A DNA stretch of 64,000 nt from Yanghanlia sp047501535 (GCF_047501535.1 NZ_JAZDRJ010000007.1:62001-126000); one strand, 5' to 3'; shown: positions 26,517-34,901, numbered from the stretch's first letter. Translations and numbers: made by a program. The notes: a model not told the origin generated them from the letters alone.

Positions 26517-28529
26517 ATGAGCTCCTTTCCCGCTCGTTCATCCGGTCGTCTTAACATCGCTGCCGTAGGCTTTCACGGCCTGCGTAATCTTCTGGAAGCC
26601 GCGGCCCCCGCATACGCCGGGGTGGCCGAAGTCGCGGTACTGGACAAAATCTACGATGATGCGGTGCGCGGCATTACCGAACTGAGGGCGGCCAACGGGG
26701 TTGATGCGGTCGTCGCGGCGGGTTCGAACGGCCAGTTTCTGCGCGAGCGGCTGGATATCCCTGTTGTGCTCATCAAACCCGATGGCTTCGACCTGATGCA
26801 AAGTCTGGCGGGTGCCGCCGCCCGCTCGCGTCGAATTGCGCTGGTGACGTATGGCGCGCCGCCGCCCGAACTCCTGCTTTTCAATGAGCGCTTCTCTTTG
26901 CAATTGGAGGTCCGCTCCTATGCGAACGAGGCCGAAGCGCAGGAGTGTGTGGATACCTTGGCCGGCATGGGTGTGAACACCATCGTTGCGCCAGGGTTGG
27001 TCGTAGATCTGGCGCGCGCCAGAGGGCTGGAGGGTTTGCTGCTGTACTCACAAGGGGCGGTGCGCGAAGCAATGAGTGCAGCCATTGATATTGCGCGAGT
27101 CGCACGCCAGGAAACCGCCCGCCGCGAAAAGCTCAACATCATATTGGGGCAACTGAAAGACGGTGTCGTGGCGGTGGGGCAGGACGAAACCATCGAAGCG
27201 GTGAACCCAGCGATGGAGGCATTTATCGGCCTGCCGGCGGAACAACTGCTGGGTCGGCGCCTGAGCGCAGTGCAGGGTGAGCTCAGCTTGGCGCACACGC
27301 TGCGCACCGGCAAAGCGGAAGTCGAAAAGGTGCAGCAGGTGGGCGGGCGAACCTCGGTCGTAACACGCCTGCCTATTCTGGAACAAGGGCGCCGCACCGG
27401 TGCTGTATTGGTGTGCCAAGACCCCGTGGTCATTCAGCGCTTGGACCGTTCTTTACGCACGCGCCAGCGCCCCGCTCAGCACCACGCCAAATACAGTTTG
27501 GCGAGTTTGGTGGGAGAAAGCCAGGCCTTGCAGCGCGCCAAACGCCGGGCCCAGCGCTGTGCGCAAAGTGCCGCCACCGTGTTGGTGGTGGGTGAAAGCG
27601 GCACCGGTAAAGAATTGCTTGCACAAGGCATTCATAACGCCAGCGAACGCCGGGCCCAGCCCTTTGTAGCCATCAACTGCGCCGCCTTTCCCGAATCTCT
27701 GCTCGAAAGCGAGCTCTTCGGTTATGTGGAAGGGGCGTTTACCGGTTCCAGCAGAGGCGGCAAAATGGGGCTGTTTGAAGCCGCCCATACCGGTACGATT
27801 TTCCTGGATGAAATCGGCGAAATGCCGCTATCCCTGCAAACTCGCCTGCTGCGAGTCTTGCAGGAACGCGAAGTCCTGCGTATTGGCGCCACCGTTCCCA
27901 CCCCAGTCGATTTACGCGTCATTGCAGCCACACACCGCGACCTCGCTGAACAAGTTCGCAAAGGCCTGTTCCGCCAAGACCTCTACTACAGGCTGAACAT
28001 CCTCGGCCTGCATCTGCCACCCCTTCGTGAACGCCACGGCGACCTTCCACTACTGGTCAGGCATCTGGCCGAAAAAATCGCTCTGAGCCTGAACGAACCA
28101 AAGCTGGCGGATGAATCACTAGTTGAGGCCGTAGCCCAGGCTGGGCAACACTACACGTGGCCCGGGAATATCCGAGAACTGGAAAACCTCATCGAACGCA
28201 TCATGGTCTTTCGCGAACCCCGTGCCGAGCTTAGCCCCATGACTCAAGAGGAACTCCGTGAAATCGCACCAGAACTTTTCTCCGGGCGAGCCGCCGAGGG
28301 CGGGGCACACTCCCTGGTAGAAGGCCGATACGTTATCGACCCCATCGAGCCGGAGCGTCTAGACGAGCAGCCCAACACCTTACCCGTAGAAATGGATCTC
28401 CAAGCAGTCGAGCGGCGGCATATCTTGACCGCACTAGAGCAGGCGCGAGGAAATCGAGACGAGGCCGCACACATACTTGGCGTGAGCCGCACCACACTCT
28501 GGCGCAAAATGAAAAAGCTAGGACTATGA
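26517..28529 (+). CDS. prpR: Sigma-54-dependent activator of propionate catabolism
   Basis: Activates the prp operon, in characterised relatives in response to 2-methylcitrate. The 670-aa protein has an N-terminal PrpR_N sensor (about 1-180), a PAS-like linker (about 200-300), and a sigma-54 AAA+ domain with Walker A GESGTGKE at 359-366, the sigma-54 contact loop GAFTGS at 406-411 and Walker B GTIFLDEIGEM. A Fis-type helix-turn-helix is at the C terminus (DEAAHILGVSRTTLWRKMKKL). ATG 26517 has AAGG 8 nt upstream; the frame is open to 26403, but that part covers the operator array. It is transcribed divergently from prpB. Confidence 0.95.
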   Translation: MSSFPARSSGRLNIAAVGFHGLRNLLEAAAPAYAGVAEVAVLDKIYDDAVRGITELRAANGVDAVVAAGSNGQFLRERLDIPVVLIKPDGFDLMQSLAGAAARSRRIALVTYGAPPPELLLFNERFSLQLEVRSYANEAEAQECVDTLAGMGVNTIVAPGLVVDLARARGLEGLLLYSQGAVREAMSAAIDIARVARQETARREKLNIILGQLKDGVVAVGQDETIEAVNPAMEAFIGLPAEQLLGRRLSAVQGELSLAHTLRTGKAEVEKVQQVGGRTSVVTRLPILEQGRRTGAVLVCQDPVVIQRLDRSLRTRQRPAQHHAKYSLASLVGESQALQRAKRRAQRCAQSAATVLVVGESGTGKELLAQGIHNASERRAQPFVAINCAAFPESLLESELFGYVEGAFTGSSRGGKMGLFEAAHTGTIFLDEIGEMPLSLQTRLLRVLQEREVLRIGATVPTPVDLRVIAATHRDLAEQVRKGLFRQDLYYRLNILGLHLPPLRERHGDLPLLVRHLAEKIALSLNEPKLADESLVEAVAQAGQHYTWPGNIRELENLIERIMVFREPRAELSPMTQEELREIAPELFSGRAAEGGAHSLVEGRYVIDPIEPERLDEQPNTLPVEMDLQAVERRHILTALEQARGNRDEAAHILGVSRTTLWRKMKKLGL

Positions 28530-28534
28530 GGGGG

Positions 28535-28557
28535 GGCTGAAAAATTCAGCCTCTCTT
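28535..28557 (+). terminator. Probable prpR terminator
   Basis: GGCTGAA (28535-28541) pairs with TTCAGCC (28545-28551) around a 3-nt loop, 6 bp after the prpR stop, followed by TCTCTTT. The T-tract is interrupted, so termination may be partial. Confidence 0.6.
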
Positions 28558-28745
28558 TGGCGCCCTTACTTCTTTCTCCCACACTCTTCAGTCTCCCCAT
28601 CCCATAACAGGCACCCCAAGCCCCACAAAATCTATTCACCATCACCCCGGCCCCTGAGTCTAATCTCGGCACCCCAGTCCTGTCCCATCACCCCAAGTCT
28701 GGTCCCAGCATCCCAAAAAACCTCGGCATGATCACCACCCCAGGT

Positions 28746-28946
28746 GTGGTTGAGCCCCTGAAGAAATTCGCCTCTGAGCCGCCGAGCCGCAGGTGATGGA
28801 CAGAGGAAAAGGCCGCTGCTGTTTGAGCCCGATAGCAGTCTGGGGGACTGCTATCGGGCGAGTTCAGCGGCCGCTCTGTCCAGCGCCGGAGGTGAGGGCA
28901 GCCCGAAGGGCCGGTGAGGGGCACATTTCTTCAGGGGCTCAACCAC
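28746..28946. repeat. 201-bp fold-back element with 22-bp perfect terminal inverted repeats
   Basis: The ends are perfect 22-bp inverted repeats (28746-28767 with 28925-28946, beginning GTGGTTGAGCCCC). Inside, TGGACAGAG (28797-28805) pairs with 28874-28882, GGCCGCTG (28811-28818) with 28865-28872, and a 14-bp stem GCCCGATAGCAGTC (28827-28840) with 28846-28859 around a 5-nt loop. The whole folds as one long imperfect hairpin. No coding capacity and no clear target-site duplication are seen. It may be a MITE-like element or a transcribed structured RNA. Confidence 0.75.
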
Positions 28947-29020
28947 GCTGCGAGTAAAAGACCAAGCCGCGCACCAAAGACTCACCTCGCGCCAACAATC
29001 CACCCACTCCAGCCACCCAC

Positions 29021-29054
29021 AAAAAAAGCGCGCCAACCAAAGTTGACGCGCTTT
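29021..29054 (-). terminator. Intrinsic terminator of mdh
   Basis: AAAGCGCG (29025-29032) pairs with CGCGCTTT (29047-29054), and an inner CAAC/GTTG extends the stem. On the minus strand it is followed by a T-run of about seven (29021-29027). It lies 28 bp after the mdh stop. Confidence 0.9.
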
Positions 29055-29081
29055 CCAAAAAGCAAATAGACGATCCGAAGC

Positions 29082-30071
29082 TTACTTCAGCAGATCCTTC
29101 ACGCCATCACGCTCTTCCAACAGTTCATTCAGCGTGAAATCCATGCGCTCACGCGAGAACTCGTCGATCTCCAGATCACGCACCATCGTATATTCACCGT
29201 TTTCGGTGGTCACCGGGAAACCATAGATGATGCCCTCAGGAATACCATAGGAGCCGTCAGACGGAATACCCATGGTGACCCACTTGCCATTCGAGCCCAG
29301 TACCCAGTCGCGTACATGGTCGATTGCAGCATTCGCAGCAGAAGCAGCAGACGACAGGCCGCGCGCGTCAATAATCGCCGCGCCACGTTTGCCCACGGTA
29401 GGAATGAAAGTATCGCGGTTCCAGGCGTCGTCATTGATCAACTGCGCCAGGCTCTCGCCCCCAACGGTCGCGAAGCGGATATCCGGGTACATGGTGGGCG
29501 AGTGGTTGCCCCACACAATCAGCTTCTCAATATCGGCCACCGGCTTGCCGGACTTGGCCGACAACTGCGACAGAGCGCGGTTGTGGTCCAGGCGCAGCAT
29601 AGCGGTGAAGTTCTTCGCAGGCAGATCAGGTGCCGACTTCATGGCGATGTAGGCGTTGGTATTGGCAGGGTTGCCCACCACCAGAACCTTGACATCGCGG
29701 CTGGCGACTTCATTCAGGGCGCGGCCCTGGGCGGTGAAGATCTGGGCGTTGACTTGCAGAAGATCCTTGCGTTCCATGCCGGGGCCGCGCGGACGGGCGC
29801 CCACCAGCAGGGCGACGTCGGCGTCCTTGAATGCTTCACGCGGATCGCTGTGTGCGGTCATTCCCTGCAGCAGAGGGAAAGCGCAATCATCCAGCTCCAT
29901 CATCACGCCTTGCAGTGCCTTCTGAGCCTTTTCGTCCGGAATTTCGAGCAGCTGCAGGATGACGGGCTGATCTTTGCCAAGCATTTCGCCGGAGGCGATG
30001 CGAAACAGCAAGGCGTAGCCGATCTGGCCGGCGGCGCCGGTGACGGCGACGCGCATGGCGGGTTTGGACAT
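29082..30071 (-). CDS. mdh: Malate dehydrogenase
   Basis: NAD-dependent oxidation of malate to oxaloacetate in the TCA cycle. The 329-aa protein is of the type close to cytosolic MDH: Rossmann motif VTGAAGQIGYALLFRIASG, substrate loop ARPRGPGMERKDLL with the specificity arginines, NPANTNAYIAMK, and catalytic His in VWGNHSPTMYPD. ATG 30071 has GGAG 9 nt upstream; upstream in-frame codons have no support. It faces away from the gntR-sdh-gltA cluster and has a predicted promoter carrying the same operator as acnB. Confidence 0.97.
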   Translation of the reverse strand: MSKPAMRVAVTGAAGQIGYALLFRIASGEMLGKDQPVILQLLEIPDEKAQKALQGVMMELDDCAFPLLQGMTAHSDPREAFKDADVALLVGARPRGPGMERKDLLQVNAQIFTAQGRALNEVASRDVKVLVVGNPANTNAYIAMKSAPDLPAKNFTAMLRLDHNRALSQLSAKSGKPVADIEKLIVWGNHSPTMYPDIRFATVGGESLAQLINDDAWNRDTFIPTVGKRGAAIIDARGLSSAASAANAAIDHVRDWVLGSNGKWVTMGIPSDGSYGIPEGIIYGFPVTTENGEYTMVRDLEIDEFSRERMDFTLNELLEERDGVKDLLK

Positions 30072-30436
30072 GAACAAATCTCCGATAGATGGTAGGGGTA
30101 AAAAAGAGTTCCAGTGCGCCACAGTGTAAAACTTTTGACAAGGGCGCGTGGCGCTTTGTCGGCCTGGAAATCTTGCGCGGCGGAATAAAAGGTCTGCCGT
30201 GAAGGGCGGCCAGCGCCGGGCATGACAACGCCCGGAGGAAAACGGCTTAGAGTAGCGAATTGCGCAGACCGCGTCAATGCTCTTATATCTTATATAAGAT
30301 AGAGGATTATTAGACAGAAGTTGTCAGGCATGCGACAATTCTGCGGTTATTCAGATTCAACTTTTCAGGGTCTGAGCGCGTCATCAAACGGCCGCTTGCG
30401 CGAGCCCGGCATGCTCTGGTCCTTACGTACTCACAC
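30072..30436. other. Divergent regulatory region between mdh and gntR
   Basis: This 365-bp gap has no gene. It holds the mdh promoter and its palindrome (listed separately). It also has an inverted repeat TTGTC-N8-GACAA (30321-30325 with 30334-30338) between the palindrome and gntR that could be a second operator. The mdh leader would be about 170 nt long; I see no riboswitch in it. Confidence 0.6.
30249..30299 (-). promoter_or_regulatory. mdh promoter with adjacent palindromic operator
   Basis: On the minus strand TTGACG (30272-30277) and TACTCT (30249-30254) are 17 nt apart. Three bases upstream of the -35 lies the 19-bp TCTTATAT-CTT-ATATAAGA (30281-30299), identical to 17767-17785 at acnB and in the same orientation with the same gap. 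The site also lies about 140 bp upstream of gntR, whose product is the obvious candidate binder. Confidence 0.65.
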
Positions 30437-31207
30437 ATGTCCGATCAACCCATCGTCGAACGCAATACCGATACTGAGCGTGTTGGTGGAAGCGCGGCAT
30501 TCAGCCCCTTGTATCAGCAGATCAAAGCCCTGCTGCTACAAGGGCTTGACCGTGGCGAATGGAAACCGGGTGAAGCGATCCCCAGCGAACTCGAGCTCGC
30601 TGCGCGCTTCCAGGTGAGTCAGGGCACGGTGCGTAAAGCCATTGATGAACTGGCGGCAGAAAATCTGCTGCTCAGGCGCCAGGGCAAGGGTACGTTTGTC
30701 GCCACGCATAGCGAAGCAAAAGTGCGCTTTCGTTTTTTGCGCCTCACGCCGGACGACGCTGAGCCTTCTGCGTCGGGCAGCCGGATTCTCGATTGCCGCC
30801 GCCTGCGGGCACCCGCCGATGTCGCTGCCGCACTTGATTTGCGTAGCGGCGACAGTGTGCTCAACTTGCGGCGAGTGCTGTCTTTCAATGATTCACCCAC
30901 TATTCTCGACGATATCTGGCTGCCCGGCGCTTCTTTCAAAGGCCTGACGGCAGATCTGCTCGCGAGCAATCGCAGCCCGCTCTATGCCTTGTTCGAATCT
31001 GAATACGGGGTGAGCATGGTGCGTGCTGAAGAGAAGATCAAAGCCGTTGCAGCAGATAGTCAGCAGGCGGAACTACTCGAAGTCGCGGTAGGGCACCCGC
31101 TGCTGCAGGTTGAAAGGGTGTCGTTTACGTATGGTGACAGGCCCATGGAATTGCGAAGGGGGGCATACCTGACAGAAAGGTTCCATTACAGAAACAGCTT
31201 GAATTAA
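30437..31207 (+). CDS. GntR-family transcriptional regulator (HutC subfamily)
   Basis: A 256-aa regulator with an N-terminal GntR winged helix (about 25-95: PLYQQIKALLLQGL, IPSELELAARFQVSQGTVRKAI in part, RQGKGTFVA) and a C-terminal UTRA ligand-binding domain (about 105-245, ending YLTERFHYR). UTRA domains bind small metabolites. Its position between mdh and sdhC, with a palindrome upstream that recurs at acnB, suggests a TCA-cycle regulator; that role and its ligand are inference. The stop is 100 bp before sdhC in the same direction. Confidence 0.92.
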   Translation: MSDQPIVERNTDTERVGGSAAFSPLYQQIKALLLQGLDRGEWKPGEAIPSELELAARFQVSQGTVRKAIDELAAENLLLRRQGKGTFVATHSEAKVRFRFLRLTPDDAEPSASGSRILDCRRLRAPADVAAALDLRSGDSVLNLRRVLSFNDSPTILDDIWLPGASFKGLTADLLASNRSPLYALFESEYGVSMVRAEEKIKAVAADSQQAELLEVAVGHPLLQVERVSFTYGDRPMELRRGAYLTERFHYRNSLN

Positions 31208-31220
31208 CGCAACTTTCCAC

Positions 31221-31248
31221 CCGATTTGATACCTGCGGGACAAATCGG
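31221..31248. promoter_or_regulatory. Inverted repeat in the sdhC promoter region
   Basis: CCGATTTG (31221-31228) and CAAATCGG (31241-31248) form a perfect 8-bp inverted repeat with a 12-bp spacer. It overlaps a weak promoter candidate TTGATA (31226-31231) - 18 nt - GAAAAT, so it may be an operator controlling sdhCDAB. An RNA hairpin closing the gntR transcript is the alternative, but no T-run follows. Confidence 0.4.
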
Positions 31249-31307
31249 CGAAAATGCCAGTTGCGCTTTGCAATAAATTGAATTTCAGCAATCACTTCGA
31301 GGCCATT

Positions 31308-31721
31308 ATGTCCGAAACAGCTTCAAAGAAGCGACCACAGTACCGCAACGTCACTGTGCCGCAGATCCTGAGCTACCGTCTGCCCCTTGCGGGCAAGACG
31401 TCGATTCTTCACCGCGTCAGCGGCGCGCTCCTGTTCCTCTGTCTTCCTTTGGTCATCGTGCCCCTCTTCGGGCGCAGCGTGACGTCGCCGGAGACTTTCG
31501 CGAGTCTGACGCAATGGACCTCCAACCCGCTATTCAAGCTGGTGCTGCTGGCCATCATCTGGGGCTATTTGCATCACTTCTGTGCCGGCATCCGCTATCT
31601 GACCCTTGATCTCCACATGGGTAACGACAAGCATACCGCGCAGAAGACCGCAGCAGCCGTACTGGTGATCAGTCTCGCGCTCACCGTTGTCCTTGGTCTC
31701 AAACTGTTCGGGGTGTGGTAA
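31308..31721 (+). CDS. sdhC: Succinate dehydrogenase cytochrome b556 subunit
   Basis: Membrane anchor and haem-b/quinone subunit of complex II. The 137-aa protein has three helices (about 38-58, 75-98 and 113-135) and the conserved start QYRNVTVPQILSYRLPLAGKTSILHRVSG, where SILHRVSG marks the quinone-site region. The haem-ligand His lies in YLHHFCAGIRYL. ATG 31308 has GAGG 5 nt upstream; the open frame continues upstream to 31254 without support. The stop TAA shares its last A with the sdhD ATG. Confidence 0.93.
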   Translation: MSETASKKRPQYRNVTVPQILSYRLPLAGKTSILHRVSGALLFLCLPLVIVPLFGRSVTSPETFASLTQWTSNPLFKLVLLAIIWGYLHHFCAGIRYLTLDLHMGNDKHTAQKTAAAVLVISLALTVVLGLKLFGVW

Positions 31722-32101
31722 TGGATCAGCAAGGTTATGGCTATAAGCGGCGTGTCGTCGGTGCCCATTACGGCACTATGGACTTCATCGCCCAACGCGT
31801 CACAGGCGTCATCATGGCGGTATACACCGTTGTGTTGCTTGTCGGTTTCCTGTTCATGGGCGAACTGAACTACGAAAACTGGCGTAATCTGTTTGCTTTC
31901 ACCTGTCTGGGCTTGCCCGTCGGGCAGATGCTCGCAACCGTCGCCTTCCTGTCAGTCATCTGGCATGCCTGGGTCGGTGTTCGCGATATCTGGATGGACT
32001 ACGTCCGTGCAGACGGTTTGCGTCTGTTCCTTCAAGTGCTGACTCTGCTCTGGCTATTGGGCACTGTCGCCTTTTTTGCAAAAATTCTCTGGAGTCTGTA
32101 A
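31721..32101 (+). CDS. sdhD: Succinate dehydrogenase membrane anchor subunit
   Basis: Second membrane subunit of complex II, 126 aa, with three helices (about 30-50, 60-82 and 100-123). The family motifs are HYGTMDFIAQRVTGVIMAVY and WHAWVGVRDIWMDYV, the latter supplying the haem and quinone residues. ATG 31721 overlaps the sdhC stop by one base, indicating tight coupling. sdhA begins 3 bp after its stop. Confidence 0.92.
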   Translation: MDQQGYGYKRRVVGAHYGTMDFIAQRVTGVIMAVYTVVLLVGFLFMGELNYENWRNLFAFTCLGLPVGQMLATVAFLSVIWHAWVGVRDIWMDYVRADGLRLFLQVLTLLWLLGTVAFFAKILWSL

Positions 32102-32104
32102 GCC

Positions 32105-33880
32105 GTGGCTGCTGTCAAAAAATCTTTACCACGCCGCCGCTTCGATGTGGTGGTCGTAGGAGCCGGTGGTGCCGGCATGCGCTGTTCCCTGCAACTGGCT
32201 GAAGCCGGCTTGTCGGTGGCAGTCCTCTCCAAGGTCTTCCCGACCCGTTCACACACTGTCGCCGCTCAAGGTGGCGTTAGCGCTTCGCTGGGCAATATGA
32301 GCGAAGACGATTGGTACTGGCACATGTACGATACCGTCAAGGGTTCCGACTGGCTCGGCGACCAAGACGCGATCGAATTCATGTGCCGTGAAGCGCCCAA
32401 CGCCGTTTACGAGCTTGAGCACTTCGGCATGCCGTTCGACCGTAACCCCGACGGCACCATTTATCAGCGTCCCTTCGGCGGCCATACCGCCAACTTCGGT
32501 GAGAAGCCTGTGCAGCGCGCCTGTGCAGCAGCCGACCGTACCGGCCACGCCATGTTGCACACGCTTTACCAGCGCAACGTAGCCGCACGCACCCAGTTCT
32601 TTGTTGAATGGATGGCGCTCGACCTGCTGCGCAACGAGGCAGGCGACGTGCTGGGCGTGACCGCTCTCGAAATGGAAACCGGCGAAATCTACATCCTCGA
32701 AGGTAAGAAGGTCGTCCTGGCTACAGGCGGTGCCGGCCGTATCTGGGCAGCCTCCACCAACGCCTTCATCAACACCGGCGACGGCATGGGTATGGCTGCG
32801 CGCGCAGGCATCCCGCTGCAAGACCTCGAATTCTGGCAGTTCCACCCCACGGGTGTCGCCGGTGCAGGCGTGTTGATTACCGAAGGTGTGCGGGGCGAAG
32901 GCGGCATCCTGCTTAATAAGGATGGCGAACGCTTCATGGAGCGCTACGCGCCCACCCTGAAAGACCTCGCGCCGCGCGACTTTGTTTCTCGCTCCATGGA
33001 CCAAGAAATCAAAGAAGGCCGCGGTTGTGGCGATGGCAGCTATGTGGTGCTGAAGCTCGACCACCTGGGTGCGGAAACCATTCAGAAGCGCCTGCCCTCC
33101 ATTCGCGAAATCGCCATTAAGTTCGGTAACGTGGATCCCATCAAAGACCCGATCCCGGTGGTGCCTACCATTCACTACCAGATGGGCGGTATTCCTACCA
33201 ACATCTACGGCCAGGTCATGACCTGGGAAAATGGCGAATCTCGGGTGGTCAACGGTTTGTACGCCATTGGCGAATGTGCAGCCACCTCGGTGCACGGCGC
33301 CAACCGTCTGGGTACAAACTCGCTACTCGACCTCATTGTCTTTGGTCGTTCGGCCGGTAATCACATTGTTGATTCGCATCCTGAAAGGGAACACTCGCAC
33401 CAGCCGATTCCAGAATCGGCTATCGACTTCTCTCTCGATCGCGTCAACCGCCTCGAATCGCGCACATCCGGCGAAAAAGCTCAGGATGTCGGCAACAAGA
33501 TTCGTGTCGCCATGCAGCATCACTGCGGCGTTTTCCGCACGCTCGACTTACTGCAAAAGGGTGTGGAAGTCATCGAAAGCCTGGTGCCTGAAGTCGAGAA
33601 TATCTACTTCAAGGACAAGTCCAAGGTCTTCAATACCGCCCGTGTTGAAGCGCTGGAGCTGGCCAACATGATTGAAGTAGCGCGCGCTACCACCAAATCG
33701 GCCGCTAACCGCACGGAAAGCCGTGGTGCTCATGCCCTGAGCGATCACCCCGAACGTGACGACGAGAACTGGCTGCGCCACACCATGTGGTTCTCTGAGG
33801 GCAGCCGTCTTGAGTACAAGCCGGTCACCATGAAGCCCCTGACTGTGGAAAGCTTCCCGCCCATGGCGCGCACGTTCTAA
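32105..33880 (+). CDS. sdhA: Succinate dehydrogenase flavoprotein subunit
   Basis: Catalytic subunit oxidising succinate to fumarate. The 591-aa protein has the FAD dinucleotide fold VVVGAGGAGM (16-25), the covalent FAD site RSHTVAAQGG with His50, the substrate loop with FHPTGVAGAGVLITEG, and the C-terminal HGANRLGTNSLLDL. Its FAD attachment is helped by SdhE, encoded downstream. The start is GTG 32105, 3 bp after sdhD; no upstream ATG fits. Confidence 0.97.
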   Translation: MAAVKKSLPRRRFDVVVVGAGGAGMRCSLQLAEAGLSVAVLSKVFPTRSHTVAAQGGVSASLGNMSEDDWYWHMYDTVKGSDWLGDQDAIEFMCREAPNAVYELEHFGMPFDRNPDGTIYQRPFGGHTANFGEKPVQRACAAADRTGHAMLHTLYQRNVAARTQFFVEWMALDLLRNEAGDVLGVTALEMETGEIYILEGKKVVLATGGAGRIWAASTNAFINTGDGMGMAARAGIPLQDLEFWQFHPTGVAGAGVLITEGVRGEGGILLNKDGERFMERYAPTLKDLAPRDFVSRSMDQEIKEGRGCGDGSYVVLKLDHLGAETIQKRLPSIREIAIKFGNVDPIKDPIPVVPTIHYQMGGIPTNIYGQVMTWENGESRVVNGLYAIGECAATSVHGANRLGTNSLLDLIVFGRSAGNHIVDSHPEREHSHQPIPESAIDFSLDRVNRLESRTSGEKAQDVGNKIRVAMQHHCGVFRTLDLLQKGVEVIESLVPEVENIYFKDKSKVFNTARVEALELANMIEVARATTKSAANRTESRGAHALSDHPERDDENWLRHTMWFSEGSRLEYKPVTMKPLTVESFPPMARTF

Positions 33881-33892
33881 GCAGGAAACGAG

Positions 33893-34609
33893 ATGACTCA
33901 AAAACGCACTGTCAAGTTTGAAATCTATCGCTACGATCCGGACAAGGACGAGCGCCCGTACATGCAAAAGCTCGAGGTCGAGCTGGAGCCCACCGACAAA
34001 ATGCTGCTGGACGCCATCGTTCGCATCAAAAATGATGTCGATGACAGCCTTTCGATCCGACGCTCGTGTCGCGAAGGTGTGTGTGGTTCCGACGCCATGA
34101 ACGTTAATGGCAAGAACCGCCTGGCTTGTACGACCAACATGAATGAGCTTACTGAGCCGGTTGTGCTGCGTCCGTTGCCGGGCTTGCCCGTCGTGCGCGA
34201 CCTCATCGTCGATATGACGCACTTCTTCAATCAGTACCATTCGATCAAGCCGTACCTCATCAACGACCAGCCGCCGCCCGAGCGCGAGCGCCTGCAGTCG
34301 CCCGAGGCGCGTGCCCACCTCGATGGTCTGTACGAATGTATTCTGTGCGCCTGCTGTTCGACGGCATGTCCCTCTTTCTGGTGGAACCCCGATAAATTCG
34401 TGGGGCCTGCCGGTTTGCTGCAAGCCTACCGCTTCATCGCCGATTCCCGCGACGAAGCAACGGGCGAGCGGCTCGACAATCTGGAAGACCCTTACCGCCT
34501 CTTCCGGTGCCACACCATCATGAACTGTGCCGACGTCTGTCCGAAGGGCCTCAACCCTTCAGCGGCCATCGGCAAAATCAAGGAAATGTTGGTGCGTCGC
34601 ACCATCTAA
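33893..34609 (+). CDS. sdhB: Succinate dehydrogenase iron-sulfur subunit
   Basis: Electron-transfer subunit of complex II, 238 aa. The N-terminal ferredoxin domain holds the [2Fe-2S] cysteines in SCREGVCGSDAMNVNG and RLACTT. The C-terminal part holds CILCACCSTACPSFWW for the [4Fe-4S] and CHTIMNCADVCPKGLNP for the [3Fe-4S] cluster. All expected cysteines are present. It is 12 bp downstream of sdhA with a ribosome site overlapping the gap, and 31 bp before sdhE. Confidence 0.97.
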   Translation: MTQKRTVKFEIYRYDPDKDERPYMQKLEVELEPTDKMLLDAIVRIKNDVDDSLSIRRSCREGVCGSDAMNVNGKNRLACTTNMNELTEPVVLRPLPGLPVVRDLIVDMTHFFNQYHSIKPYLINDQPPPERERLQSPEARAHLDGLYECILCACCSTACPSFWWNPDKFVGPAGLLQAYRFIADSRDEATGERLDNLEDPYRLFRCHTIMNCADVCPKGLNPSAAIGKIKEMLVRRTI

Positions 34610-34640
34610 CTCGTTAGCTCAATTATTTTTTGGATCTCTG

Positions 34641-34901
34641 ATGAGAAAGTTGTCAGACCTGGACCGTAGGCGCTTGCGTTGGCGGGCGCGCCGCGGATTG
34701 CTGGAAAACGACCTGATCATCACGCGATTTCTGGATCAGTACGAAGCTGAGTTGACGGATGCGGACGTTGCTGCGCTCACTCTCATGTTTGAGATGAGCG
34801 ACAACGATCTGCTTGATGTATTGCTTGGCCGCCACGAGCCATCGGGCGTGTACGACACGCCCGATATCCGCCGCTTGGTCGCCGTCATGCAAAAGCTATA
34901 A
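34641..34901 (+). CDS. sdhE: FAD assembly factor SdhE
   Basis: Small soluble protein that promotes covalent flavinylation of SdhA. The 86-aa product has the family motif RGLLE at residues 18-22 within RRGLLENDLIITRF, then a helical bundle with LLDVLLGR. ATG 34641 gives the usual 80-90 aa length; a longer open frame from 34527 overlaps sdhB and is spurious. It lies between sdhB and gltA, a conserved proteobacterial order. Confidence 0.94.
   Translation: MRKLSDLDRRRLRWRARRGLLENDLIITRFLDQYEAELTDADVAALTLMFEMSDNDLLDVLLGRHEPSGVYDTPDIRRLVAVMQKL

Larger units (their letters stand above)
28530..29081. other. Non-coding region between prpR and mdh
   Basis: This 552-bp gap holds no credible gene on either strand; short open frames there lack ribosome sites and family features. 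It contains the prpR terminator, a C-rich stretch with irregular repeats starting CACCCC (for example 28670-28688 and 28689-28708), a 201-bp fold-back element (28746-28946) and the mdh terminator. The last part (28947-29020) shows nothing clear. Confidence 0.7.

Noticed and set aside
28643..28745. C-rich irregular repeats beginning CACCCC, considered as a CRISPR or tandem array
   Set aside because: Unit lengths vary (19, 20, 27 bp) and sequence identity is low; there are no regular spacers.
28688..29036. Short minus-strand open frames in the prpR-mdh gap
   Set aside because: They run through the inverted repeats, have no ribosome site and encode low-complexity peptides.
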